Assembly: GCA_012295275.1 (NCBI GenBank)
Contig: CM022665.1
Span: 32,976,022 to 33,040,021 of the forward strand
Length of the DNA stretch: 64,000 bases
Direction: 5' to 3'
Source: Chrysomallon squamiferum
Lineage: Eukaryota > Mollusca > Gastropoda > Neomphalida > Peltospiridae
Shown: positions 12,514 through 24,352 of the stretch, piece by piece
How positions within the stretch are numbered: the stretch's first letter is position 1
How the letters are laid out: each line of letters begins with the position of its first letter
Made by a program: the position numbers and the translations under genes
The notes under the pieces: model-generated
What the model was told of the DNA's origin: nothing
Database searches by the model: none
What the model saw: only the letters and a program-made list of their open reading frames with translations

Positions 12514-14328
12514 TTTCAGTCGCTGTCTGTGTTACCGTATCTACTTTTATAAACAACAACACTAAGAGATCAACATGTTTTATAACAAATAAATTAGTAA
12601 ATAAATAAATAAATAAATAAATAATAAAAAGTAAACATTAAAAAAAAAAATAATAATAATAACTTTTTATTAAAGGAACATTAAAGATGTATTTCAAATA
12701 ATTATTCAGTCCACTGCATCATCAATGTAATAATGCTTTGAATATTAATTACTATTGTTACAACGGTTACTTCAAACTGCTTTATCCTAAAAACAACAAC
12801 AACAACAAAAGTATATATATATATATATATCGAGATTTTTTGTTTTTGTTCTTTTTAAAATTATTTTCCTTTGTTTCTGCGGGATTTTTTCGATTTCAGA
12901 ATGATGAAATTAAAATTATATTAAATAATGAATAATTTTTTATCGATTACACAAAATCCAGTGTGGAATATTTTACTTTTTTCTCAGGGAATATTAAGAT
13001 TATATATTTTTCCATTTCTGGAACCTTGTTATAGATATTTACCAACCGAACAACCGACAAATAATCAAACAAACAGAAAGACAGATAACTAAATAAATAA
13101 AATAACTATTACGTCAGTTGTTAGATTTTTATAAAACTAATACGTCAGTTGTTAGATTTTTATAAAACTAAATTTTAATGGCGCACATTAAACATGATAT
13201 AATAAATTATTTTCAGGCAGGTGTCTGTATTGTTCTATGTATTTGACCTTTGTTCTGCTGATAAAGTAAATAAATGTCATGTCAAACGTGTATATGTATA
13301 ATTACAGCTGATAACTGCTTGTGGTCTTCATATATAATAAACACCAGCTTGCAAATACATTACACATTCTGCATCTAGTTTTAGTTATAATAAACTATCT
13401 CTCTATCTCTCCTTCCCTCCATTTGTGTGTATCTCTCTTTCCCTCTGTCTGTGTAAGTATCTCTGTATGTGTATGATGTGTTTTTCTTTCATATACCTAC
13501 ATCTCTCTCCTGTGTCTTTTTTGTCTCTTTCATATTTCTGAATAGTAGTACAGGGAGATTAAATGAAGAGGTAAATGTGGATCAAGAATGTTGATCGTAT
13601 TTATTTAGATATTTCATATTACATATGATTAGATATTAAATATGTACTTCCTTAATAAAATTATTTATTAAACCGTAGTAATTGCAGCTTGAACATAATT
13701 ATATTCCAGGATTTTTCGAAGTTTTCTTTCACGGATTTTAAAAAACAAAAATTGTTATTAATATTTTTTAATCTCCTTGCCATCATATACACTCCAGTAA
13801 CGTTCGAAGCTATAATAAAAACATTACCTAATTTTTATTAAGAAGAAGAAGAAACGAAATATTTATTTATTTATATGCATTTTACAGTAATTTCATATAC
13901 CATTTATTTATCATTTCTTGCTGTTTCGGAAAATCAAATACATTTTACAGTCCAGTATGCTATAGCTTTGAGTTGCATAATTGTCGCAACACATATAAAT
14001 TTTACACCAGTTATTAAAAATACCCTTAATTTTTTTAAACCAAAACTACCTTAAATTACCAGTTCTGCAGGCAATTGTCTGTTATCTGGTCTGTTTACAT
14101 ACAATATTTTTCTCTATGTTCTGTTATTAAGAAATATTTACATAAGTATCTCTGGTATTTTACTTCTAAATTTCGAAACTTCTAAACTGATTTTAGCCAG
14201 CAGTTGTATGCTGTTGTTGAAAATACGTCAGTTATTTAAGGATTTAAGCCTTTAATAATAACTATTCATCTCGTGCTTCAAACTGAAAGTTTAATATTTT
14301 GACTAATAACTAAGTCTTCTTCAAGAAG
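12514..14328. other. AT-rich spacer upstream of CRYL1 copy B
   Basis: No supportable exon. It contains AAAT-type runs near 12600 and the 31-bp tandem repeat at 13111. The promoter of copy B should lie just above 12513; no convincing core motif was recognised. Confidence 0.5.
13111..13172. repeat. Two-copy 31-bp tandem repeat
   Basis: A 31-base unit beginning ACGTCAGTTGTTAGATTTTT occurs twice head to tail, starting at 13111 and 13142, with no difference over the repeated part. Confidence 0.92.
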
Positions 14329-14445
14329 ACGGCTAGACCAGTACTAGGATATAGAATGATATCTTGGGGAACAGCAGCAGATATTGGTACAGACTTCATG
14401 GATCATAAGATCTAGACAATTCCAATACACTGCAGAATTCCTACG
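14329..14445 (+). mobile_element. Short fragment of a non-LTR retrotransposon (RT C-terminal region)
   Basis: This stretch is closely similar to 20549-20655, which belongs to a LINE relic where the translation resembles YIRPVLGY ... SWVTAADISTDF. The reading frame is broken and nothing of the element is seen on either side, so this is a truncated, long-dead copy in the same orientation. Confidence 0.65.
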
Positions 14446-14721
14446 GAATGTTCAAATGTCTTATCTTTTATCTAGATGTAATGTTAGTACACAGCTATAA
14501 CTTTATTTATACTGTCTCGCAATATAACACAAGCTCTCGCAAAACCTTCTAAAATGTAAGACATTGTTTTATTTTAAATAGTAATTTATAAATCTTTTGC
14601 CAATTTTACCAGCTCACTTTTATCAGTTTTGTAGATAATAAAGTTTTAATCTTCATATGAAAGCAGCAAAGAAACTTTGACCTCTTCGTGTTTAGATAAT
14701 ATAGTACAAACTCACACACTG

Positions 14722-14725
<4 letters not shown>

Positions 14726-14763
<38 letters not shown>
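14726..14763. repeat. (TA)n microsatellite
   Basis: About 19 TA units, followed by degenerate TTAT/ATT repeats to about 14880. Confidence 0.9.
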
Positions 14764-14767
<4 letters not shown>

Positions 14768-14891
14768 ATTTATTTATTATCATTACTACTTTTATTTTTA
14801 TATTGATTATTATTATTATTATTGTTTATTCGTTTATTCATTTATTTTGTTTTATTTATTTATTTGTAATAATATTTTTAAAAAATATAGG

Positions 14892-15508
14892 GCGAAACGG
14901 GTACAAGGTGGTATAACTAGCATGGACTAACAGGAACAATAACAGCACAAAATACATCACCAGACAAAATGCCTCCAGAATTACGCCGATTTAATGGGTA
15001 CAAACTACACCTGAATATTTTCTGTTGGGTTCCGGCACGGGGAACATTGCCAACTAGAAAAGTTATAACATTAATCTTATAACAAATTATAATTTTAGTT
15101 TATTATGCAGTTTGAAAAGTTTGATTAAGTTGAAAAAGTAATTAGGAAAGGCGCAGGACATTATGATACTATGAAGAACCATCCTTACCTTTATCAGTGT
15201 AAATCGTAAAAAGTTAAGAAAATAGATGTAAAATACTTGAAATCGGAAGTTTCCGAGCGCTCACGGAAATTTCCGATTGAAATCCAAGATGGCAGTTTCG
15301 AACGCCGGTCAGTGATTACAAACTTTAAAACATGTATTCTTTCATAATGCAATCAGTTCTACATGGATTATTAAAAGTAATTTTGGTAAATAATCAATGC
15401 CTCGTATACAGAGATGTCTATTATTGAGTAGAAGTTGCTGCAAAGATCGAAACATCTATTTTTTGTCTTTAGTAACTTTGACGTCATACCATCTTGTACC
15501 CGTTTCGT
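14892..15508. mobile_element. Non-autonomous element with 26-bp terminal inverted repeats
   Basis: The left end, starting CGAAACGGGTACAAGGTGGT just after 14892, and the right end at 15483-15508 are reverse complements over 26 bases with three mismatches. They enclose about 617 bp without coding capacity. The left end follows (TTTAT)-rich sequence and the right end runs into a long T tract, so no target-site duplication could be read and the family is unassigned. A 15-bp hairpin (15241-15278) lies inside. Confidence 0.65.
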
Positions 15509-16322
15509 GCTGTTTTTTTTTTTTTTTTTTTTTTTTTTTATTTTTTTCAGATATTATTACGACGTCGCCAGCCAAAACACCCTCAACAAAACAACAACAA
15601 TAAAATGAAATAAAATAAATAATTCTGACAGACACTGACGCGTGAATATGAAGATAACTTTTCTCATTAGGTACCATAATGTGGACACGTTACTCTGCTA
15701 AAACTCCATATCGGACAGGTCTCGGTACGTAGTTGCAAAAAAGTACTTGAAACCATTATAACTCTTTTTTTTTTAATAATATTTATTTCTATTTTCAATG
15801 TATTAGAGGTGGTAATTACATGCAAAAAGCAAATTGATCACGTGTTGTTGTTTTTTTGAATGATTGCCTTGATATTTTCATTATAATGCTTGATACCAGT
15901 TTTACAAAAAAAAATTAAAAAAAAAAAAAAAAAAAAATGTAAAGGTCCATCAATCGGCCGGATAAAAAAATTAGTCAAAAATAAATGTTTCACTCTTTTT
16001 CGTTAAAACAAAAAGCATTCAACTTCTAAAACGTGTATTGTTATATATGCAAACAAAGAGTTCCCTGTTTTAATTTTTAAAAAAGTATTTGTCCTTGCTA
16101 GTATAACGTCACCAAACCAAAAAAAAAAAAAGAAAAGAAAGTTTCGACCTTTGCAGTAATTTCTGCTCTATAATGGACGTCTGTACTTACGAAGCATTTA
16201 TTATATGACATATTTTTAAAAATTACGTTAATAACCCATGTGGAATTGATTGCATCATGAAGAAATATGATGATGATGATGTTGTTATTGTAATTATTAT
16301 TGTCATTATCAGTACTATCATC

Positions 16323-16372
<50 letters not shown>

Positions 16373-16568
16373 GAGTTTGAAGAAATGTCAAAATTTTGGG
16401 TAAGTATTCATAGCTTTACTGTTTGGTTATAAAATACCAGAGAGTATGATTTCATTGACACCCCATGCTTATAAATAGCCTCAAAACTTACCATCCACGC
16501 ATACAGTTCTGTTCTGACAGCTATCCGACTATCGTCTAGTTGTTGACAATCAAAACGATGCTATACAA

Positions 16569-16879
16569 CAGGACTGTCAAACAGGTGGCCATTTACTTAA
16601 AAAAATTTCTACAGTTCAAGCATGTTTTATCTTCGAAACATAAATTCTGTTTAAAAATCATTTCAACTTTTTTTGGTACTTTTGTCAGCTACGTTCTTTT
16701 TGTCAAACTACTTCATTACTTAGTATGCACGAATGCTAAAACATTTGTATGCACGTCTATATTATAGATTAAGTATAGTGCAGATGCAATCAATATAAAT
16801 TGATTATAATACACTTTTTGTTTCTTAGTTCTGTTGGTTCTTTTGTGGCCCTAGGTAAGACTTGAGTTTGACACCCCTG
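16569..16879. mobile_element. hAT-type MITE with perfect 8-bp target-site duplication
   Basis: The left end CAGGACTGTCAAAC and the right end (read inwards) CAGGGGTGTCAAAC form short terminal inverted repeats of the CAG...TCAAAC type familiar from hAT elements. The element is flanked by the identical 8-mer CTATACAA at 16561-16568 and 16880-16887; 8 bp is the hAT hallmark. At 311 bp with no coding capacity it is non-autonomous. It sits inside the larger 15700-17520 element and so inserted later. Confidence 0.85.
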
Positions 16880-17401
16880 CTATACAAAGTCACAGTGTTG
16901 CTATATTTAGAATACGCGACCTCTAGAAAAGTATGGAAACTTTAAAGGGCCATGCCCATATTTATTGACAACCAAAACAACAAACGTAACTTTTAATATG
17001 TTCTATTACTGGTTTCAGTCGATAAATATTGTTTATATAACTGCTGAATCTTACTAATATGATGAGCAATTAAGAAATTAAACTAAAACAACATTATGTA
17101 TATACTGGTTTCCCCTGAAGAATAATTATTATTACCGACTTTCCCGTTGGGAAATGTAAATATGTTACTACAATTGAAAAATGAAGCATTTTAAGTTGAT
17201 TTATCTTCGTTCTTCTGTTTAAGTTTGTTTACTAGACATTACTATGAATGTTTGTTCAAAAAGAGCAATTTGTGGCTCGTACGGTCCACTGTATTGTAAC
17301 GTTTGCGTTTTACCGCGAAATCGTGGTAACCTTCCTTGAACGGAAGGTCGCGCAATGGTGTACTTTTATCAACTGTTTTAATGTTTTTACTGCATAAATA
17401 A

Positions 17402-17421
17402 ATAAATAAATAAATAATAAC

Positions 17422-17466
<45 letters not shown>
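17402..17466. repeat. (AAT)n microsatellite
   Basis: AAAT units give way to about 15 AAT units, next to the right terminal repeat of the 1.8-kb element. Confidence 0.9.
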
Positions 17467-17468
<2 letters not shown>

Positions 17469-18639
17469 TTTCAAGTATCATTTACAACAACGTACTAAGA
17501 ACTGTCCACTATGGAGTTTTGATCGTAAATTTCCAGTACGCTCGGAAAGACTGTAGGAAAAAAGCCACAGAAATAAGTCATCTATAGCCATCACATCTTT
17601 AGTTCAACAGTTCGGTGGCACATATAGTTTTTCTTAATCTGTTCACTAATTCAGATGGGTTAAGCGGATATTCCAATCAACACCTTTTATGCATATTTAT
17701 GTATCTATGTACTTATATAAACTAAAAAATAAAAAATAAATAAAAAAGACTGATAGTGATGCACTGGTAATATTTTCATTTTCAAAAGACGAAACATGAG
17801 ATTAATTGTTTTAGTCTTGTACTAAAAACAATAACTAATAATAAATTCTTGAAATTGTTTCTTATCTGTCATGAGCAGAATGGGGAGTGGTTATGATTAA
17901 AATATGACACCACACAACACTACATTTCTCCATTAACCAGGCAATTTTCCATTTTCATTTTCAAGATAATTGTGAAGGAGAAATTTAAAACACTTTAATT
18001 TTTGTTTGTTTTTTCTGAACTTTGCAGAAATGATTAAACAAAAGTTAAGGAAATGTAACTGGTTACTTTTTAATACTTTTTATTAACAGCAAGGAGCATA
18101 TCCCCATAATCAGGTAATGTATACCATAGACTGTGATAATTAACTGTGACTGGAAGCTGAGCAGTGAGTGAGCATCAAAGAATGAAGAATAATAATATGC
18201 ATCATAAAGCACTGTGTACTGTAACAAGAAAGAGGTAATTTAATTTATTTAAAAATATTTGTTTTAATATTTCTGCTAGTTTTCAAAATTTAAATATCGT
18301 CCTTATGCTGTTAGAGTCAAAGCGCTTTATAATATATATAGCAATCGGTATATATAGTATATTGTGTTATATAATCTATGTTACCTATATTGCTTTACAG
18401 ACAATCACTGTTCTTCTTAAGTTTGTTTATAGATACTAAGAATCAGTTTTGATTATCATTATAATAAATTAATAATGTCAGCCCTATTATCTAATTATAT
18501 TAAAACTGATGTATATTACATGAACTATCAAATCCAGACTATTCTGATGTGTATGTTTTAAAGTGTAGCATCTTTTAATGATATAAGTTAAACAACAATG
18601 AAAATGTTTCAGTTATTTTGTTAATTGAAGCAAACATGA

Positions 18640-20375
18640 GAATACAGTGTGTTGTATGTTCTGTGTTTTGTGTGTGTATCTGTTTGTGTTTTGCATTTTG
18701 TTGTTGTGGTTGTGTTCTTTGGTGTGTTTTCAATGTTATGATGTTGTGTGTACCTTTTACTATATGATGTGTATAATGTATGTATTCTATATGTTTGTTG
18801 TTGAATGTCTGTATTTTGTGTCCTGTGTACTCTGTGTATCTGCTTTGTGTCCCCTTTGTTGTTTCTATGTATTGTGTCTGGTTTGCTCTATGTGTGTTTT
18901 TCAGAGTGTGTGATAGTTTTGTGTTTTCTGTGGTGTGTTGTTGTGAATGATATGGTGTGATGTCTTCTGTGCCTTGTCCTATATTGTCTGTGTTATGCAT
19001 GTATTGTTGTTGCATGTTTCTGTTTTGTTTTCAGTTTCATGTGTATAGTGTATGTATTGTACATGTTTGTGTTTTTTGTCTGGTCTGATATGTTAAGTGT
19101 GTACACTGCATGTGTGTGTGAGAGAGTTTTGTGTTTTGTGTGATGTGGTATGAGACCTGTAGTGTGATCTTGAGAATGAAGTGATGTGATGTGATGATGT
19201 GTGTAAAGTATGTATTGTATATGTTGTTTGTTGTTGCATATCTCTGTTTTGTTTAATGTATGCACTGTGCATATTGTTTTGTGTCCAGTGTGATGTACCT
19301 CGTTTCATATGCCACGTGGTGTCAGTGATGTATGTGTGGTTTGTGGTGTTGTACTGTCTTGTGTATACCACACAGGCACCAATCACAACATATACCACGT
19401 ACACAGCACAAAACACAACACAGAACACATAGTGTGGTGGCTAGTGTGCATATAATGTGTAGAGTTTTTGGTATGTAATATGTTTGTTCCATGTTGTGCT
19501 GTTGTATGAGGTATTTCTGTACTTTGTCCTGTATGGTGTGTGTAATGTTTTTTCTGCATACATTTGTTGTTGTTGCATGGTTGGTTTTGTGTGATGTGTG
19601 TAACTCTGTATGTTTGTGTTTTGATTCCAGTTTGGTGTGTGTAATATATGTTGTATATCTTTGTTATTCTTGCTTGTTTGTTTTTTATGTCAGGCGGTGT
19701 CTTGTTTTGAATGCTGTGGTGTGACGTTTACTGTTCCTTGTCCTGTATGTAATGCATTTATTGTATATGTTTGTTGTTGTATGGTTGCATTTTCATTAAT
19801 ATTTTGTTTGGTCTGCACTGTTTGGTGTGGTGTGTGTAATATATATATTATATATGATTATTGTGTTGTTGTATCTTTCTGTCTTGTGTAAAGTGTGTCT
19901 GTTTCATGTATGGTGTATTGTTTGTTTGATGTGCATGTTGTGGTAAGGTGTGAGGTTTTCTGTGCCTTGTAATATATATATTATGTATGTTTGTATTTTG
20001 TGTCCAATGTATTATGTATGTCTGTGTGTTTTGACTTGTGTGATTTGTCTACTGTACATATTATGTTTGTTGTTGCATATTTGTCTGGTGATATCTTTGT
20101 CTGTGTTTTGTGTCCTGTGTTGTCTGTTTTGTTTCATATGGTATGTGCCCTGTGGTGTGTTGTTTTGAATGCTGTGGTGTGATGTTTTGTATGACTTTAC
20201 CTGTATAATGTAAGTTTGTTGTTTTTGTATGTTTGTATTTCGTCCATGTTGCAATATGTATGTCTGTGTTATCTGTTTGTCTGTTTTTTGTCCACTGTGC
20301 TGCTGCTGTCTGTATTTTGTGTCTGGAGTGGTGATTAGTGCATGTACTGTACGTGTGTTTATGTATATGTATAAT
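18640..20375. repeat. GT-rich degenerate repeat field with one inverted block
   Basis: About 1.7 kb is composed almost entirely of G and T on the plus strand, made of variants of phrases such as TGTTTGTTGTTGCAT, TTTTGTGTCC and TGTGGTGTGATGTTTTGT. They recur irregularly, apparently as higher-order units of roughly 150-200 bp. At about 19366-19430 the strand bias flips and a short block is A/C-rich (ACACAACACAGAACACA), as if one piece had been inverted. Many overlapping Cys/Val-rich plus-strand frames and Thr/His-rich minus-strand frames are by-products. Confidence 0.8.
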
Positions 20376-20404
20376 GTTTGCAAGAAGGAAACAAATAACT
20401 TCTG

Positions 20405-21145
20405 GATTTAATTTGACCACAGGATTTTATGGAAAACTGAAATTAACAAATACACTAGCAGAGCCAAAATATGAGTCAGTTACAAAGAAGTTTCAGCATC
20501 ATCATTTGGCACTATTTATAACATAAAAGAAAAAATCTACTCAGGCTATATTAGACCAGTACTAGGATATCTTGGGTAACAGCAGCAGATATTAGTACAG
20601 ACTTCATGGATCATAAGATCTAGACAATCCAAAAACCTGCAGAATTCCTGCATCGAACAGGAACAACTTTCCAACCATTCAGGAGACTGCACCAGTAATT
20701 CTAAAAAAATAAATTTAAAAATTACAGATACTGAAAGAAGAGCTTTTACCTTAGAGTACATGCACAACATCTACTCTAAAGATCATATGTTTATACTGAT
20801 TGATTAGCTGATGAAGCAACCACAAAATGGAGGTGCGGAATTCAAATTGAACTCAAAGATAAGGAAGGAGCTTCAGATGTATATTCCAACAATTAAACAC
20901 TCCTGTAATAAGGCTGAAATGGAAGCCCTGATTAACAACATGTAGCACATACACATGCTCTTTCTTTTCTCCAGCTCTCAAAGATCAGAAAAAGTAAAAC
21001 ATGAATCATCTTGCTACTCCTGTTTCTATACTGGCCTATGATACTGAACAAAAAACAATACAGTGGATACCATCACACTACAAGATTCAAGGAAATGAGG
21101 AAGCAGATATGCCAGCAAATGAAAGAAATAAAATGGTCCAGTAGG
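20405..21145 (+). pseudogene. Decayed LINE: RT C-terminal and RNase H remnants
   Basis: Translated pieces read like the end of a non-LTR retrotransposon polyprotein. Around 20430 it gives KLKLTNTLAEPKYES, around 20540 GYIRPVLGY, then, after a frameshift, SWVTAADISTDF; this order is typical downstream of the reverse transcriptase palm. Around 20790-20890 the text resembles the first RNase H strand (YTD, a stop, then ADEATT and CGIQIELKDKEG). At 21050-21130 it gives IQWIPSHYKIQGNEEAD, the conserved RNase H segment with the His and Asp positions. Several stops and frameshifts make it non-functional. The presence of RNase H points to a jockey/I-like lineage and not to RTE. Clade assignment needs an alignment. 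Confidence 0.72.
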
Positions 21146-21157
21146 AGTTATTAATAA

Positions 21158-21818
21158 CTGAGAATAAGTCACTATAGAATCAAACCATCATATATACAAA
21201 ACTGACAGGGAAGCAGTGGAACATACCATTGTGGCACAACTGCTCTGTCAGTGAAATATCTGCAACATTATCCAGTCTAATAGAACCAGAGGAAAGCAGT
21301 TTGGCCTTTAGCAAACCACTGAAAGAGAAGTCTGTTCAGCCCATGGATAAATTAAAGTGTACAGTCACATTTTTCTGAGCTACTGGGATGCCTGTCTGAT
21401 CACTGAAAGAAAGTATGTGGGCTTGTTTGTATATGGGTTGTGTGATATGTTTGTGTTGTATGTTTTGTGTATGTGGTCTGTGTTGTGTGAATTTGTTCTG
21501 TGTATGTGCAACACAGTAGAAATAGCACAACACACTATGCTGTATGTGTCTCTGATGTACATGTGTGTTTGTGCATGTATCTGATGTATTTTTATGTTTG
21601 TGGTATGATCTCTGTGTGTCTTGTGTATAGGAGCAAAACAGTCCTATGTTGTTGTGTGTTTGTGTGGTGTGTTAGGTGAATGTCCTGTGTCTGTAGTGTG
21701 TTTAAATTTAATCCTGCTGACATAATAATCTAATGCAAGCTTTTCACTTTCCCAAAGAAAGTACAGCAGGTACCATTACCTCCTGAAGATTTACATTTTG
21801 CTGATCCTGTGAAAAATT
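21158..21818. repeat. Near-tandem duplication, unit 1
   Basis: This 661-bp unit is repeated at 21972-22657 with only scattered differences. It begins CTGAGAATAAGTCACTATAG, includes LINE-like sequence and a GT-rich part (about 21415-21700), and ends at a GAAAAATT. It continues directly from the RNase H relic, so it probably contains the 3' part of that LINE. Confidence 0.9.
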
Positions 21819-21971
21819 CAGAAATGGTCCAGGAGTTAGAAATAAAGAAGAGATACAGACCATAGTTAAACATACATACAGGAGATGATAGGTATTAAAA
21901 CAATTCTAGATTATAACTTCAGACAGTTACTACCAGCTCTCTAGAGAATGTATAGTGATGACGATATACAC

Positions 21972-22385
21972 CTGAGAATAAGTCACTATAGAATCAAACC
22001 ATCATATATACAAAACTGACAGGGAAGCAGTGGAACATACCATTGTGGCACAACTGCTCTGTCAGTGAAACATCTGCAACATTGTCCAGTCTAACAGAAC
22101 CAGAGGAAAGCAGTTTGGCCTTTAACAAACCACTGAAAGAGAAGTCTGTTCAACCCATGGATAAATTAAAGTGTACAGTCACATTTTTCTGAGCTACTGG
22201 GATGACTGTCTGATCACTCAAAGAAGGTATGTGGGTTGTGTGATATATTTGTTGTATGTTTTGTGTATGGTACATGGTACATGTGGTGTATGTGGTCTGT
22301 GTTGTGTGAATTTGTTCTCTGGGTATGTGCAACACAGTAGAAATGGCACAACAAAGAGCACACTATGTTGTATGCATCTCTGATG

Positions 22386-22422
<37 letters not shown>

Positions 22423-22657
22423 TTGTGCATGTATCTGATGTATTTTTATGTTTGTGGTATGATCTCTGTGTGTCTTGTGTATAGGAGCAGCACTCAACAA
22501 AACAGTCCTATGTTGTTGTGTATCTGTGTGTGTAATGTGTTCAAATTTAATCCTGTTGACATAATAATCTAATGCAAGCTTTTCACTTTCCCAAGGAAAG
22601 TACAGCAGGTACCATTACCTCCTGAAGATTTACATTTTGCTGACCCTGTGAAAAATT
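21972..22657. repeat. Near-tandem duplication, unit 2
   Basis: Second copy of the 21158-21818 unit, offset by about 814 bp, with small indels in the GT-rich stretch. It includes a pure (GT)n run at about 22389-22420. The 153 bp between the copies is single-copy within this window. Confidence 0.9.
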
Positions 22658-22902
22658 AAACTATGACAGAATATATTGATTCAGATTTAATTACTGTTAA
22701 TGTTAATAAAAGAAATTAATTACGTCTTTAAAATTTCATGTTTCTAAAAAAAAAATAATAATAAAACAGCATTGAGAAAAATACAAGTTATTTTTATGAA
22801 TTTCTTTCCTTTTATTTATTCAATTTCTCAAAATAAGTTCATCATTATTTAACTTCTATTAAAAAAAAAAAAAAAAAAGCAGTATATTATAGATGTCTGT
22901 TT

Positions 22903-23056
22903 AATAAATCCTTACTGTAATAATTTTAAAATGTACCGTTTTAATTTCATTCTAGTTGTCCGAGATAAACACTTTTCCCAGTAACATCAACCTTTTTATT
23001 TATTTTTTTTATAAACGAGCTCTCTGGTATTCTTAAATTAATTGTTATTGAAGAAA
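22903..23056. repeat. Dispersed repeat, copy 1 of 2
   Basis: About 150 bases starting near ATCCTTACTGTAATAATTTT recur in the same orientation at 25186-25360, ending in both cases at AATTAATTGTTATTGAA. The match stops where the candidate minus-strand exon at 23045-23133 begins, so it may be a shared 3' UTR or a mobile repeat. Confidence 0.75.
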
Positions 23057-23133
23057 TCTAATCTGCTCCACTGGATCATCCGTCAAACGTTCAGCTTTCC
23101 AGCTTTCCAAGCCACAATTTCCATCTAGTGAGT
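23045..23133 (-). CDS. Candidate terminal coding exon of an unrecognised gene
   Basis: A minus-strand frame follows a good acceptor (TTAATCTTTCAG) and runs 29 codons to a TAA. It is acidic/Trp-containing and looks coding (GNCGLESWKAERLTDDP within it). I do not recognise the family, and no convincing upstream exon was found on the minus strand between 23150 and 26000, so it may be the end of a gene, a pseudogene piece, or chance. Its 3' flank is the repeat also present at 25186-25360. Confidence 0.22.
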
Positions 23134-24352
23134 CTGAAAGATTAAGAAACAGTGTATGAAAGATATCAGATAATAAATATTAATAAAAGAAAATTTAATT
23201 TCATACTCTAGAAATCAAAATTAAGAACAAATTCGCCCCAGAATAATCAACTGGTGAATCGCACGCTTTTCCTTTCTTTCCAATATGGCGCCATTAGCGA
23301 CAGTAACAAAATACTACTACTTTCTAAACACTTACCTCTGTCAATAGAAATACAAGGGTCAGTTCTAGCTTTAGTGTTAGGGTTAGGGGCAGTTTTAATA
23401 TTCTTTATTTCTTTCTTTGTGTTCCCTCGAAAAAAATATATAATAAGACCAAGCCCTTCTTTTCTATATAATCCCTACCAAAAAAATCCCTCATTAAATC
23501 AATAGACAGAAATGCTGGAATATTCAGTGTAACTATATTTGAATAGAGCATTGAAAAAAACATCGTACTGTAACAATTTTTTTGCATATTTTATTCATGA
23601 CTGAACAATATTTACCATTAAAAGTTAACTCCTGCAGTCTTATTACACTGGAATAAGCTAAACTGTCTCTGTGGCAAACAATGCAATATCACTTGATGGT
23701 TTGTGATGACAGTTTCAGTCTGAGTTTGAATAGTCACTTTTGTACACAGACTACTCATGGATATTTTTATCTATATCAGTTCCATGGGATCATGCCCGCC
23801 ATGCCATCACAGTTCCAATGCTTGTTGTGCATTGTAATCTGAAACAGTTGTGCATTGTGAAAACTGTGCCTGACGACTTGCCACGTTTGATGTCAAAATT
23901 TTGCTTATTTTTTGTATGTGACTAGGATTCAGAGTGGCTTTTTATTGCATCAAAAGTAAAATTATTTGTACCCTCGACAAATCTCCCAGCAGTTTCATAT
24001 TTTCTATGTAGAATATGGTATCGCTTTCTTCATTGTAGTCAAGCCATGAGAACTGTCTTTCCATTTCTGACAGAACTGTCGTTTTCACTTTTCTTTTTCA
24101 TATTTTTCTTTAGGTTCTACCTTACCATTTCTTTTCTTGGACAAATCAGTTTCTGACGGGTCTTTATCAGATGAAAACCCGCACGCTGGTCCATGTCTGC
24201 TCGATTACGACCGTAACCACGTAACCCGAAAGAGGAATCGATTGTCGTATGTTTGAAAAACTCGGAAAATATTTATTCAAAGAACGTACACAGTTGTATG
24301 TTTTGCATTTTATGCGTACTAAATTTAGTACACTCACGTTCTATAATTAATA

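Larger units (their letters stand above)
15700..17520. mobile_element. About 1.8-kb DNA element with long terminal inverted repeats
   Basis: The sequence starting at 15700 (AAAACTCCATATCGGACAGG) is matched in reverse complement by the sequence ending at 17520 (read inwards, AAAACTCCATAGTGGACAGT). The first 36 bases agree at about 30 positions, and similarity continues more weakly to roughly 57-60 bases. The interior has no intact transposase frame that I recognise and carries poly-A/T and (ATT)n runs, plus a nested hAT-type MITE at 16569-16879. No clear target duplication was seen, so the superfamily is open. It lies next to the 14892-15508 element and does not share its ends. Confidence 0.65.

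Noticed and set aside
18575-20420. Many open frames of 60-146 codons on both strands
   Set aside because: They lie in the GT-rich repeat field. Their Cys/Val/Leu or Thr/His/Gln-rich composition simply reflects the GT or AC repeats.
23370-23390. TTAGGGTTAGGG, possible interstitial telomere repeat
   Set aside because: Only about two units. The context (CTTTAGTGTTAGGGTTAGGG) is common in dispersed repeats and too short to support a telomeric origin.
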